From the NCBI RefSeq assembly GCF_000281955.1, contig NZ_AKKF01000254.1, forward strand, positions 1-55,144: a stretch of 55,144 nt of DNA, written 5' to 3'. How positions within the stretch are numbered: the first letter of the stretch is position 1; every line of letters starts with the position of its first letter. The position numbers and the translations under genes are program-made. Positions 19,101 to 28,100 of the stretch are shown here, piece by piece. A model generated the notes under the pieces. The model had not been told where the DNA came from. It worked only from the letters and a program-made list of their open reading frames with translations, and did no database searches. The stretch is from Caulobacter sp. AP07 (GTDB lineage Bacteria; Pseudomonadota; Alphaproteobacteria; Caulobacterales; Caulobacteraceae).

Positions 19101-19202
19101 CCGACGCCGTCGCCGCAGACCAACACCGGTCTGGACGCCAACCCGGCGCTCTACGACCTGCTGGGCCGGTTCTACCACGTGGGCCTGCGCTACAGCTTCT
19201 AG
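16188..19202 (+). CDS. TonB-dependent outer-membrane receptor (sugar locus)
   Basis: 1,004 residues with a GGAGG site before the ATG. Signal region LFATSAVAMIASAGSAGAQA; a TonB-box-like EIVVTGSRI at ~48-56; plug domain to ~190, with the conserved LRGLGPIRTLTLLDGQRV and VDVVTGGASASYGSDAVGGVVNFI. The rest is a 22-strand-type barrel with the usual motifs (YAEVNVPL, RAVTSRDVRAPNLSELF, NPNLKPEIAKNFTLGVV) ending in HVGLRYSF, the terminal-aromatic signature for barrel insertion. TonB-dependent receptors pump oligosaccharides or chelates across the outer membrane. Its place behind the beta-helix enzymes and the shared operator point to an oligosaccharide or sugar-acid ligand. Confidence 0.93.
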   Translation: MSALGRTRRGSPFLNVLFATSAVAMIASAGSAGAQAAQAPASSEAADSTVGEIVVTGSRIRSTGFTAPTPTQALGQADLERNAEPNIFTTIAQLPSLQGSTGATTGTFSTSSGQQGLSSFSLRGLGPIRTLTLLDGQRVVPANITGVPDISLFPQLLVQRVDVVTGGASASYGSDAVGGVVNFITDKHFEGFKANVSAGVTTYGDDKQFVLQLAGGKAFLNDRLHVQVSAEYDEEEGVPAGGFGEDAPGSRDWYTTATLVNRGVTNDGSPQYLYREHAQAYQYTKYGLISAGPLQGTAFDKNGNPFQFQYGSNGVPTKTSAPSPTAGQVIGCYSNGGFCVGGDLSGNVGVGTSLQSEITRMNSYGRIAYDIDDNNEIYGTLNIARVESANQPNPGGATTGLTMQCSNPYLPASVAAACATNGITQFTFGTSNALLPRNISVHPTRTQYRGVIGADGKFAAFGTDWHYDAYYTHGENTTNIHVNDIMLNPRYRLAVQATTLNGQIVCADATARANGCQPINVFGGQTPSDAALAYITPKNGPYQHSVQKQDVASINFSGEPIQGWAGPIALAFGAEYRREQYHVQGDPYGDGSAASPYTAEYPADPALNTVGNNWFAGNYHSGAGKYSVKEAYAEVNVPLVDSEAAGKANLNMAGRWTDYSTSGTVYTWKVGGTWDTPIDGIRLRAVTSRDVRAPNLSELFAAPVTTTLPNFTIPSNGTPPAGQPAGPGALTLFQNVIGNPNLKPEIAKNFTLGVVLANPKWLPGFSASVDWYNIVLDGGISSLSAQQVVNFCYAGLTQYCGNFNLNPGAPFVNAQVFNLASIKTSGFDIEASYRFDIPSVPGHFDLRGLATNTHKYVTNQGFPGGSVIDTAGQNSGNTPDWKVLAVQTWSSDRFSISLQERWFSDGVIGGQYIECAAGSCPVGRSPADNNNYPTIDYNQMKGATYVDVSGSYEVKKGLTAYFKVANLFNKDPTPSPQTNTGLDANPALYDLLGRFYHVGLRYSF

Positions 19203-19280
19203 CTTGAGCCGCCTGTTTCCTCTCCCCCTAGCCCGGGTCGGTTCGGCCACCCGCCATTCCGGCCCGGGCGCCTCTTTCTG

Positions 19281-19310
19281 GCCGGGCGCCCCAGGGCGCC
19301 CGGCGCTTGT
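19281..19310 (+). terminator. Strong hairpin terminator after TonB receptor gene
   Basis: GCCGGGCGCC and GGCGCCCGGC form a perfect 10-bp stem closed by CCAG, followed by GCTTGT. It separates the receptor from the LacI/MFS operon. Confidence 0.65.
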
Positions 19311-19342
19311 GTTAGCGGGCGCGCCGCGCCCCTATTGCCGCG

Positions 19343-19364
19343 CGTCGGAGGCGAGCCTCCGACG
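19343..19364. promoter_or_regulatory. 22-bp palindrome upstream of LacI-type gene
   Basis: CGTCGGAGGC-GA-GCCTCCGACG is a perfect inverted repeat with a two-base centre, 51 bp before the start of the regulator gene. It could be an autoregulatory operator or a second hairpin of the upstream terminator; the sequence cannot decide. Confidence 0.4.
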
Positions 19365-19415
19365 ATCGAACCAGCACCTCGCCGCGCCGATGGCGGACGT
19401 TGAGAAGGGTGTCCA

Positions 19416-20498
19416 TTGAGCAGGCCAGACCGCGCCCGGGGCGCCACCATCGTCGATGTCGCGCGCTTGGCGGGCGTTTCGCGCATGACGGTGTCACGGG
19501 TGATCCATGACGCCGCCATGGTCCGGGAGGCGACGCGCATGGCGGTCCTGGCCGCGATCCGCGAGCTGAACTACGAGCCCAACCTGGCGGCCCGCAACCT
19601 CGTCATGGCCGGCGAACTGCGGATCGGGGTGATCTATTCCAATCCCAGCGCCGCCTTCATGAGCGACTTCCTGATCGGGGTGTTCGAGGAGGCCACCAGC
19701 GCCGGAGCCCGGCTGATCCTGGTGCGCGGCGAAAACGGCCAGGCCCCGGCGCCGCAGGAGTTGCAAAGGTTGCTGGGGTCCGGCGTCCAAGGCGTGGTCC
19801 TGGCGCCGCCTCTGGGCGACTCCGCCGCCTTGCGCGACATTCTCCGCGCCGCCAATCTGCCCGTCGCCGTGGTCGCCGCGGGGCGTCCGCCGACCGATGC
19901 GATCAACGTCCGCATCGACGACCGCCAGGCCAGCCGGGCCATGGCCCAGCATCTGCTGGATCTTGGCCATCGAAGGATCGGCTTTATCACCGGAAATCCC
20001 GATCAGTCCGCCAGCGCCGAGCGCCTGGAGGGCGCGCGCGCGGCGATCGCGGCGGTCGCGGGGGCTGAACTCGTCCTGGCCCAGGGCGCCTTCACCTACG
20101 GTTCGGGGCTGCGCGCCGCCGAGGAACTGCTCGATTCCCATCCGCCGCCCACCGCGATCTTCGCCAGCAACGACGACATGGCCGCCGCGGCCGTGTCGGT
20201 GGCCCACCGTCGACACCTCGACGTGCCTGGCGACCTGACCGTGGTCGGGTTCGACGACACGACCGTGGCCACCACCCTTTGGCCGCCGCTCACCACCGTG
20301 CGCCAGCCCGTGCGGCAGATGGCGGCCGTGGCCCTGGATCGGTTGATGCGCGCCCTGCGATCGGCCGGACCGTCGGCTCAAGCCGCCGCCGACTACGTCC
20401 TGGATCACGCGCTGATCGAGCGCGAGTCCACCGCCCCGCCACGACGCGTCTCCCCAATCGCGGGCGCGAAAGCTCACCAAAGGTCATCGCATGCCTGA
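19416..20498 (+). CDS. LacI-family transcriptional regulator
   Basis: 360 residues from a TTG start with AAGGG six bases upstream; the HTH begins close behind, so no later start is plausible. Residues ~11-57 are the LacI HTH (TIVDVARLAGVSRMTVSRVI) with hinge helix NYEPNLAARNLV. Residues ~68-340 are the periplasmic-binding-protein-like effector domain (LRIGVIYSNPSAAF, AMAQHLLDLGHRRIGFITG, PTAIFASNDDMAAAAV, DLTVVGFDDTTVATTLWPPLTTVRQP). It probably senses a sugar derived from the locus substrate and controls the downstream MFS gene, which its 3' end overlaps by 8 bp. Confidence 0.95.
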   Translation: MSRPDRARGATIVDVARLAGVSRMTVSRVIHDAAMVREATRMAVLAAIRELNYEPNLAARNLVMAGELRIGVIYSNPSAAFMSDFLIGVFEEATSAGARLILVRGENGQAPAPQELQRLLGSGVQGVVLAPPLGDSAALRDILRAANLPVAVVAAGRPPTDAINVRIDDRQASRAMAQHLLDLGHRRIGFITGNPDQSASAERLEGARAAIAAVAGAELVLAQGAFTYGSGLRAAEELLDSHPPPTAIFASNDDMAAAAVSVAHRRHLDVPGDLTVVGFDDTTVATTLWPPLTTVRQPVRQMAAVALDRLMRALRSAGPSAQAAADYVLDHALIERESTAPPRRVSPIAGAKAHQRSSHA

Positions 20499-21786
20499 TC
20501 CGTCCCTCGACATGGAACGCGCCACCGTCGGCCGGGTGACGCGGCGGCTGATGCCGCTGTTCTGCCTGATGTATCTGATCGCCTATATCGATCGGCAGAA
20601 CGTGTCGTACGCCAAGCTCGACATGGTCCACGCCCTTGGCCTCACCGAGGCGGCCTACGGCCTGGGCGCGTCGCTGTTCTTCATCGGCTATTTCCTGTTC
20701 GAGGCGCCGTCGAACCTGATCCTGGCCCGGGTGGGCGCCCGGGTCTGGTTCGCGCGGATCATGTTCACCTGGGGCCTCGTCACCCTGGCCCTGGGTTTCA
20801 CCCAGAACGCGACGATGTTCTATGTCCTGCGGTTCCTGCTGGGTGTCACCGAGGCGGGGTTCTTCCCAGGCGTGCTCTACGTCCTGACCCTCTGGTATCC
20901 GCAGGCTCATCGCGCGCGGATGGTGGGTTTGTTCATGATCGCCAGCGCCGTCGCCAACGCCGTCGGGGCGGCCATCGGCGGCCTGCTGCTGGATCTCGAT
21001 GGAACCCTGGGACTGGCGGGGTGGCAATGGGTGTTCCTGGTCACCGGCGTTCCGGCCGTGCTGCTGGCGCCCTACGTCCTGTGGCGCCTGCCTGATGGTC
21101 CGGCCCAGGCCCGATGGCTGCCGGAGGGCGAGAGGGCCTGGCTGGCCACGGTTCTGGCCGGAGAGCGGGGCGGGGCGGTCGACGATCATCGCGGCGCCTG
21201 GAAGGCGATCTTCGACCCGCGCGTGCTGCTGCTGGCGGGCCTCTATATCGGCATGCCGCTGGGCGCCTACGGCCTGAGCTACTGGCTGCCGACCATCGTC
21301 AAGTCGTTCGGCGTCTCCAACAGCGTCAACGGCCTGATCAATGTCATCCCCTGGCTGCTGGTCGCCGTGGCGCTGTGGTTCGTACCGCGCCACGCCGCGC
21401 GCCATGGCGCCAGCGCCTGGCACATCGCCGGACCCGTTCTGCTGGGCGCGGTCGCCCTGACCCTGAGCGTGATCGTGCCCGGCGCGGCGCTGAAGTTCGC
21501 CATGCTGTGCATCGCCGCCCCGGCGATCTTCGCGGCTCAGCCCGTGTTCTGGAGCCTGCCGCCGAGCTTCCTCAGCGGGCCGCGGGCGGCGGCCGGCATC
21601 GCGGCGATCAACGCGATCGGCAATCTGGGCGGCTTCATCGCCCAGAATCTGGTGCCGCTGGTGCGCGACGCGACGGGCAGCAACCTGGCGCCCATGCTGG
21701 CGCTGGCGGCCGTGCTGATGGTGACCAGCGTGCTGATCTTCCACGCCATGGCTCGGCTGGACAGGGCGCGGGCGAGCGCCTGGTGA
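20491..21786 (+). CDS. MFS transporter, anion:cation symporter family (sugar-acid type)
   Basis: 431 residues and about twelve hydrophobic segments. The first loop carries YIDRQNVSYAKLDM, the ACS-family signature (typically YLDRxNIxxA), and FLLGVTEAGFFPGVLYVLTLWYP matches the family's helix 4. ACS members import organic anions such as hexuronates, galactonate, tartrate or phthalate with protons. The gene overlaps the LacI regulator by 8 bp and so is translationally coupled. Together with gluconokinase this supports a sugar acid as the imported product. The exact substrate is unknown. Confidence 0.9.
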   Translation: MPDPSLDMERATVGRVTRRLMPLFCLMYLIAYIDRQNVSYAKLDMVHALGLTEAAYGLGASLFFIGYFLFEAPSNLILARVGARVWFARIMFTWGLVTLALGFTQNATMFYVLRFLLGVTEAGFFPGVLYVLTLWYPQAHRARMVGLFMIASAVANAVGAAIGGLLLDLDGTLGLAGWQWVFLVTGVPAVLLAPYVLWRLPDGPAQARWLPEGERAWLATVLAGERGGAVDDHRGAWKAIFDPRVLLLAGLYIGMPLGAYGLSYWLPTIVKSFGVSNSVNGLINVIPWLLVAVALWFVPRHAARHGASAWHIAGPVLLGAVALTLSVIVPGAALKFAMLCIAAPAIFAAQPVFWSLPPSFLSGPRAAAGIAAINAIGNLGGFIAQNLVPLVRDATGSNLAPMLALAAVLMVTSVLIFHAMARLDRARASAW

Positions 21787-21835
21787 GCCACCATCGTGTC
21801 GTCGCCAACGTCAGCGGTCACGATCGGCACGGCGG

Positions 21836-21852
21836 GAGGAATATTTTCCTAG
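21836..21852. repeat. AT-rich palindromic motif, copy 2
   Basis: Exact second copy of the 17-mer at 7725-7741, here 49 bp after the MFS stop and 134 bp before the ABC-F start. A related core, GGAATATATTCC, is the centre of the long palindrome at 43026-43063. Confidence 0.6.
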
Positions 21853-21902
21853 TTCGGTGATCCAGGTCGTGGGGGCGGCGGGGCAGGGCAGGGATTTCTG
21901 TT

Positions 21903-21922
21903 GCGATGGCTCAATCCATCGC
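21903..21922 (+). promoter_or_regulatory. Small stem-loop in the ABC-F leader
   Basis: GCGATGG and CCATCGC form a 7-bp stem with a six-base loop, 63 bp before the ABC-F start. Some ABC-F genes are controlled by leader structures, but nothing more specific is visible. Confidence 0.25.
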
Positions 21923-21985
21923 GCTTGGAATTGATATGGCTCTAAGGCTGGCGTTCTCCGTCCACCCGCGTTAGCAGACCGCCCC

Positions 21986-23614
21986 ATGATCCGCCTCGAC
22001 AACATCTCCAAGCAGAACGGCCACCAGATCCTGTTTATCGAAGCTTCGATGGGCATCCAGAAGGGTGAGAAGGTCGGGCTTGTCGGCCCGAACGGCGCCG
22101 GCAAGACGACGCTGTTCCGCATGATCACCGGCCAGGAGCAGCCCGACGACGGGCTGGTGGCGATCGATCCCGGCATGACGATCGGCTATTTCAGCCAGGA
22201 TGTCGGCGAAATGTCGGGCCAGAGCGCGGTCGCCGCGGTGATGGATGGCGTGGGTCCCGTCAGCGCGCTGGCCGCCGAAATGGCCAGGCTGGAGGCGGCG
22301 ATGGTCGATCCGGACCAGGCCGACGAACTGGACGCCATCCTCGAACGCTATGGCGAGGTGCAGGGGCGCTTCGAGGAGCTGGACGGCTATGCGCTGGACG
22401 CGCGGGCGCGCGAGGTGCTGGCCGGCCTGAGCTTCAGCCAGGAACGCATGGATGGCGATGTCGGCCTGCTGTCCGGCGGCTGGAAGATGCGCGTGGCGCT
22501 GGCCCGCATCCTGCTGATGCGGCCCGACGGCATGCTGCTGGACGAACCCAGCAACCACCTCGACCTGGAAAGCCTGATCTGGCTCGAGGCCTTCCTCAAG
22601 AATTACGACGGCGCGCTGTTGATGACCTCGCACGACCGCGCGTTCATGAACCGCATCATCGGCAAGGTGGTGGAGATCGACGCCGGCTCGCTCATTACCT
22701 ATTCGGGCGATCTGGACTTCTACGAACAGCAGCGTGCGCTCGGCGAGGCGCAACGCCAGGCGCAGTACGAGCGCCAGCAGGCCATGCTGGCCAAGGAAAT
22801 CAAGTTCATCGAGCGGTTCAAGGCGCGCGCCTCGCACGCCGCCCAGGTCCAGAGCCGGGTGAAGAAGCTCGACAAGATCGAACGCGTCGAGGCGCCGCGC
22901 CGTCGCCAGTCGGTTCAGTTCGACTTTCAGAGCCCGCCGCGGTCGGGCGACGACGTGATCAGCCTGCGCAATGTCCATAAGGGCTACGGCGCCCAGCCGA
23001 TCTACGAGGGCCTCGATTTCCTGGTGCGCCGCAAGGAACGCTGGTGCGTCCTTGGCGCCAACGGCGCCGGCAAGTCGACGCTGCTGAAACTGGTGGCCGG
23101 CGACACCAAGCCCGACCAGGGCATGGTCAACATCGGCGCCAGCGTCAGGATGGGCTATTTCGCCCAGCACTCCATGGACCTGCTGGACGGCGAAGAGACG
23201 ATCTTCGAATCCCTGGAGCGCTCGTTCCCGCAGGCGGGGCAGGGCGCGCTGCGCACCCTGGCGGGGTGCTTCGGCTTCTCTGGCGACGACGTCGAAAAAC
23301 CCTGCCGCGTATTGTCAGGCGGCGAGAAGGCGCGTCTGGTCATGGCCAAGATGTTGTTCGATCCGCCGAACCTGCTGGTGCTCGACGAGCCGACCAACCA
23401 CCTCGACATGGCGACCAAGGAGATGCTGGTCGCGGCCCTGGCCGATTTCGAGGGCACCATGCTCTTCGTCTCGCACGACCGCCATTTCCTGGCGGCCCTG
23501 TCGAACCGCGTCCTGGAACTGACGCCCGAGGGCGTCCATCAGTACGGCGGCGGTTATACGGAATATGTCACCCGCACGGGGCAGGAAGCGCCGGGGCTGC
23601 ACCCGGGAGGGTAG
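21986..23614 (+). CDS. ABC-F family ATPase (translation factor type)
   Basis: 542 residues with two ABC domains and no membrane segment. Walker A motifs are GPNGAGKTT (~34-42) and GANGAGKST (~357-365); signatures are LSGGWKMRVALARIL and LSGGEKARLVMAKML; Walker B motifs are LLDEPSNHLD (~184) and LVLDEPTNHLD (~463). Switch histidines are present in both halves (MTSHDRAFM, FVSHDRHFL). The linker (~245-310, EQQRALGEAQRQAQYERQQAM...VKKLDKIERVE) is the charged helical P-site tRNA-interaction motif that defines ABC-F. These proteins bind the ribosomal E site and relieve stalled translation; some give antibiotic resistance. Housekeeping Uup/YbiT/YheS-type paralogue most likely; no close resistance relative recognised. 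Confidence 0.92.
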   Translation: MIRLDNISKQNGHQILFIEASMGIQKGEKVGLVGPNGAGKTTLFRMITGQEQPDDGLVAIDPGMTIGYFSQDVGEMSGQSAVAAVMDGVGPVSALAAEMARLEAAMVDPDQADELDAILERYGEVQGRFEELDGYALDARAREVLAGLSFSQERMDGDVGLLSGGWKMRVALARILLMRPDGMLLDEPSNHLDLESLIWLEAFLKNYDGALLMTSHDRAFMNRIIGKVVEIDAGSLITYSGDLDFYEQQRALGEAQRQAQYERQQAMLAKEIKFIERFKARASHAAQVQSRVKKLDKIERVEAPRRRQSVQFDFQSPPRSGDDVISLRNVHKGYGAQPIYEGLDFLVRRKERWCVLGANGAGKSTLLKLVAGDTKPDQGMVNIGASVRMGYFAQHSMDLLDGEETIFESLERSFPQAGQGALRTLAGCFGFSGDDVEKPCRVLSGGEKARLVMAKMLFDPPNLLVLDEPTNHLDMATKEMLVAALADFEGTMLFVSHDRHFLAALSNRVLELTPEGVHQYGGGYTEYVTRTGQEAPGLHPGG

Positions 23615-23619
23615 CGGCA

Positions 23620-23690
23620 TTATCGGAGCACCTTGATACCGATCGGTCGGGAAGGCCCAGATCGACCACGATCATGTCGAGCGGCGCCCG
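23620..23690 (-). pseudogene. Remnant of a response-regulator receiver domain
   Basis: Read on the minus strand, one frame gives APLDMIVVDLGLPDR, the beta-3 strand and phospho-acceptor Asp region of a receiver. The next frame continues with GIKVLR and a stop, so a frameshift separates two halves of one motif. No start, switch Lys or DNA-binding domain remains. It abuts the ABC-F stop. Confidence 0.45.
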
Positions 23691-23745
23691 CCGAACAGAC
23701 GATCGCCTGGGCGACGGGTGCGCGCGGTGCAGACGACCCCACGAG

Positions 23746-23775
23746 GCGTATGTCGCTACGAGTAGCGACATACGC
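23746..23775. promoter_or_regulatory. Perfect 13-bp inverted repeat upstream of LuxR-family gene
   Basis: GCGTATGTCGCTA and TAGCGACATACGC flank a four-base centre (CGAG). The repeat lies 86 bp before the regulator's ATG. Length and symmetry suit an operator for a dimeric regulator, perhaps the LuxR-family protein itself. Confidence 0.55.
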
Positions 23776-23860
23776 ACGATTTCTCCCGCTAGAGTTCGTT
23801 CCGCAACCGTGCTGACGTTTAGTATTCCGATCCTGGTCCGACAAAGGAATAAGCCGCGCC

Positions 23861-25024
23861 ATGCCATGTCCGGAACCTCTCACTCCGATACTCGTGGCGG
23901 AGTTGGTCGGCGGCGTTTACGAGGCGGCGTTCAATCCGCGTCTGTGGCGCCAGTTCGTCGAGCGGATCGAGACGATCTATCCTGACCTGCGCATCACGCT
24001 CTTCAGCCATGACGGAAATGGGCCGGCGGCGGACCTCAACGTGATGGTCAATTTCCCCGAGGCGGCTTATCGCGACTATGCCGCTCACTACGTCTCCAAC
24101 AGTCCCTATGTGAACTTCGTCCCGCGCAACCAGATCGGCCTGCCGACGCGCTCGGAGACGATCATCGACGACCGGGAGCTGTTTCGGACCGAGCACTACA
24201 ACGACTATCTGCGGCGGCACCGGCTGGGCCACTACGGCGTCGGCATGGTGCTGGAACGCGAGCCCCAGGTCTGGACCGCACTGTCCTTCGCCGACCAGCG
24301 GGACGACGAGGCGCGCCGTGACCATCAGATGGCGCTGCTCGACCTGCTCGCGCCGCACCTGCGCCGCGCGCTCAAGCTCCGGCGTACGCTGATCGAGGCG
24401 CGATCTGCCGCCATGGCGTCCCAGGCGATGTTCGACGGATGGACCCAAGCGACCTTTGTGCTTGATCGTGACGGGCGGGTGGTGACGATGAACCGCCGCG
24501 CCGAGGCCCTGGTCGCGCATGGCGATGACATTTCCCTGAACCGCCTTGGCCGGCTGCGCAGCTTCGACGACAGGTGCAGCCGCGTGCTCGACGCCGCCAT
24601 CGTCGCGTGCCATGCGATCCCCGGCGGTTTCGCGCGTGGGGACACCGATCTCTCCGGCGTGATGCTGCCGCGCCGTCACGGCGGTTCCCCGCTCCATGCG
24701 ATGCTGTGGCCGATCGCTTCGGCCGCTGAACTCGGCCTGCCGATGGCGGCGGGGCAGATCTTGCTCGTCGTCTCGAACCCCGATGACACGCCGCCAACCG
24801 CCATCGCCTGGATCACGCGCCGCTTTGGCCTCTCGCCGGCCGAGGAACGACTGGCCGACGCCGTGATTGGCGGTGTGCCGCTGGCGGAGGCGGCGGAGCG
24901 ACTCGGCATCCAGCTTTCCACCGCGCGGACGCGGCTCAAGAGCATCCAGGCCAAGACCGGATGTCATCGCCAGCTCGATCTGGTCCGGTTGGCGATGTCG
25001 GTGCCGCCCCTCTGGCTCGGCTAG
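23861..25024 (+). CDS. LuxR-family regulator with PAS-like sensor region
   Basis: 387 residues; AAAGGA lies 12 bases upstream of the ATG. The first ~190 residues are soluble and of no named family (FNPRLWRQFVERIETIYPDL, HYVSNSPYVNFVPRNQ). About 195-310 looks PAS-like (MFDGWTQATFVLDRDGRVVTMNRRAEALV). The C-terminal ~65 residues are a LuxR-type HTH (FGLSPAEERLADAVIGG, then AAERLGIQLSTARTRLKSIQAKTG). This organisation is common in orphan alphaproteobacterial LuxR-type regulators with unknown ligands. It has no sensor-kinase partner here. It is convergent with the giant exoprotein gene and preceded by a perfect inverted repeat. Confidence 0.85.
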   Translation: MPCPEPLTPILVAELVGGVYEAAFNPRLWRQFVERIETIYPDLRITLFSHDGNGPAADLNVMVNFPEAAYRDYAAHYVSNSPYVNFVPRNQIGLPTRSETIIDDRELFRTEHYNDYLRRHRLGHYGVGMVLEREPQVWTALSFADQRDDEARRDHQMALLDLLAPHLRRALKLRRTLIEARSAAMASQAMFDGWTQATFVLDRDGRVVTMNRRAEALVAHGDDISLNRLGRLRSFDDRCSRVLDAAIVACHAIPGGFARGDTDLSGVMLPRRHGGSPLHAMLWPIASAAELGLPMAAGQILLVVSNPDDTPPTAIAWITRRFGLSPAEERLADAVIGGVPLAEAAERLGIQLSTARTRLKSIQAKTGCHRQLDLVRLAMSVPPLWLG

Positions 25025-25093
25025 CGTTTCGATCCGGCCAAGATTGAAACCTGGCGCTCAGTCGCAATCGCGTTGCTATGCGGATGGCCAGTC

Positions 25094-25118
25094 GTCCTTG
25101 GCGACGCCCGCCAAGGAC
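25094..25118. terminator. Hairpin between convergent genes
   Basis: GTCCTTGGCG and CGCCAAGGAC form a perfect 10-bp stem with loop ACGCC, between the LuxR-family stop and the exoprotein stop. There is no long T-run on either side; it may act in both directions. Confidence 0.5.
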
Positions 25119-25123
25119 TGACG

Positions 25124-28100
25124 TCAGCCCGGGGCGCAGCCTGAATCGCTGAGGCAGATCGGTTCGCGGTCGTAGGTGAAATTCAGGGTGGGATTCCAGT
25201 TGAGATCGTAGCCCCTGGATCCGCTCAGGTGCTTGAAGGCGTCGCCGCCATCCTGACCGCCGCTGGGCACGGGCCGGATGTCGAGCACGCCGGGGGTGAA
25301 GAGGATCTCGTAGTTGGCGCCCAGCGTCAGGGAGCCCTGGCCGATCGCGTAGGCGCCGAAACCCTCGCCCGCCGCGCGTGCGAGGCCGCCGGTGAAACCC
25401 TCGCCGGTGACCAGGGAGCCCGCGGTGATCCGATAGGTGAGGGCGGGGTCGAGCTGGCCGAACAGCTTGGTCTTGTCGTCGGCGCTGATCGCGACCTGAC
25501 GGCGCAGGATGTCGGCCAGCAGCGTCGAGGGGACGCCGGCCAACTCATAATTGTCCGCGCCCGAGCCGGTCAGGGCGACGCCCGCGATGGCGACGGTCTT
25601 GCTCGTCCCGGCGTTGGCGTCGGCGAAGCTGTAGGAGCCCGCCGCCACCGAGGCGTCGTCGCCGGCGATCAGGCCGTTGAGGCTCATCGAGCCCGTGGCG
25701 GCGGTCGTGCCGTCATAGGTCTTGTTGTCGACCGCGATGCTGACGGTCACCGTCTTGCGCAGGATGCCGGCCTGGGTCGTTCCGAGCGGGGCGATCTCGT
25801 AGTTGTCGGCATCGATCCCGACCAGGGTGGCGCTGGCGGTGACGGCCTTGTTCAGGCCCGCATTCTTGTCGGCGAAGCTGTAGGTCGCGTTCACCGCGGC
25901 GTCGTCGCCGACGATCACACCGTTGATGGTGAGCGCGCCAGCGGTGGCGGTCGTGCCGTCATAGGTCTTGTCGTTGGCGACGAAGGTCCCGGTGAGCGCC
26001 TTGCGTGCGATATCGGCGAAGTCGGTTCCGACCGTGACGTTGTAGTTGCCGGCGTCGGCGCCGCTGATCTGCGCATTGGCGACGGAGACTACCTTCGAAT
26101 GGCCGGCGTTCTTGTCGGCGAACAGCAGGTCGCCGGTGATCGAGAGGTCGTCTCCGGTCAGCACGCCGCTGAGGCCGAGCGTGCCGGTGGCCGCCGTGGT
26201 GGCGTCATAGGTCTTGTCGTTGGCCGTCACCATCGCGCTGATGTCCCGCCGGAGGATGTCCGCCCGGGCGGCGGCCAGCGGGTCGAGCCTGTAGTTGCCG
26301 GCGTCGTCGCCCGAGAGCGCGGCGCCTGAAGCGCTGACCACCTTGTCCGTCCCTGCGTTCTTGTCGCCGAAGCCATAGGACGCGGCGGCGGACACGTCAT
26401 CGCCCGCGACCACGCCAGTCAGGGCGATCGCGCCGGTGGCTGTGGTCGTGCCGTCGTAGGTCTTGTTCTGGGCGTTGACCGTGCCGGTGAGGGTCTTGGG
26501 ATCAATGACCAGCGTGCCGGTTCCGAAAGCGAAGGCGTAGTTGAGGTCCGACAGCAGCGAGCCGAGCGCAGCGCCGAGGCTGTAGGTTCCGACGTTTTTG
26601 CTGGCGGCGCCGGTGATCAGGGCCGAGCCCGACCAAGCGTCCGCCGCGGTGTCGCCGTTGATCAGGCCCAGGATGGTCGCCGTCAGGGTCGGGGTCTGGC
26701 CGTTGTAGGTCACCGTCCGGCTGTCCGGCGTCACCGTCAGGACGGGCTGGTAGGCGTGGACGAAACGGTTGTCGGCGTTGATCTGACGGCTGAAGCCGCC
26801 GTCGAAGTCGTAGCTGGTTCCGTAGAAGCTCCTGCCGCCCAGGCCACCATAGGTGTCGCCGGCAGTGGAGCCGGACGGATCGTTGAAGGCCTGGGTGTAG
26901 ATCAGCCAGCGGCCGTTGGGCGCCTGCACCGCATCCGCGCCGCTCTGGTTGGTGAAGACGCCGTTCGAGGCGAGGACAACCGCATCGCCGGAGGCGCTGG
27001 AGCGGACCGTACCGGTCGAGGCGATGGTCATCGTGTCCGACTGGATCGTCACGGCCTTGGCGCTGTCCACCGTGCCGACGATGCTCAGCGCCTGGCCGAC
27101 GTTGAGGAAGACGTCGCCGCCGGCGTTGGTGAAGTCGCCCAACTCGGCGATCCGGTTGTCGGCGCGCAGGTCCGCGCCGTCGTCGGAGGACCCGGTCAGC
27201 CGCTGGGCGACGATGACCCCCGCGCCCGACTGGGTGAGGCCGCCGTTGACGGTCCGCAGGTCCACGGTCTGACCAGCGGCGTTGATCGCCCCCACGATGT
27301 CGACGCCACCGGCGCGGACGCTGCGATAGCCGAAGCCGCCGGTGGCGACGTCGACCGCGCGGATCACCGCGATGTCGTTGGCGCCGAGCAGGCTGACGGC
27401 GTCGCCGGCGTTGAGGGTCAGGCCGGCGGCCTTGAGGCCGGCGTCGCTGGCCTGGGTGACGCCCCCGCCGGCGGTCAGCGAGGCCTCGCCGGTGACGTCG
27501 ATCCGCCCATTCGGTCCGGCGAAGGCGATGGCCCCGGCGGCGTCGATGGTCAGGCCGCCGCCGATGAGACCGTTGGTGAGCGTGACGTCGGTCCCGAGGA
27601 CCCGCGCATCCGTACCGGCGTCCAGACGACCGATGGTCAGTCCGGCTGCGGGCCCTTCGACATCGACGCGGCCGCTGGCGGCGTCGATCGCGCCCACGGC
27701 GAAACCGCCGTTGCGGATGGCGATCCCGACGTCCCGGGCGGCGGAGACCGAGGTCAGGGCGTCCGACGTATCGAGATGGACGAAGGCGTCGCCGCCGGCG
27801 CTGGCGATCCGGGCCGTGGTTGTCGATCCGGCGGAGGTGAAGACGTTCGCGGCCGTGACGTCGCTGGCTAGGACGCTGCCGAGGACGGCATTCCCGCTGG
27901 CGTTCACGAGCAGTTGGTTGGCGCCAGTACCGAGGAGGTGAGCCTCGCCGAGGACGGCGTCGCCACCGACGGCGTTGATGGAGATGGCGTCCTTGGCGGT
28001 GACGGAAGCCACCGTGACGCCGCCGGCGCCGGCGTCCAGATTGACGTCGCCGTTCGAGGTCAGTCGCGCATCACCGGTCAGGGCGCCGTCGCGAGCCTCG

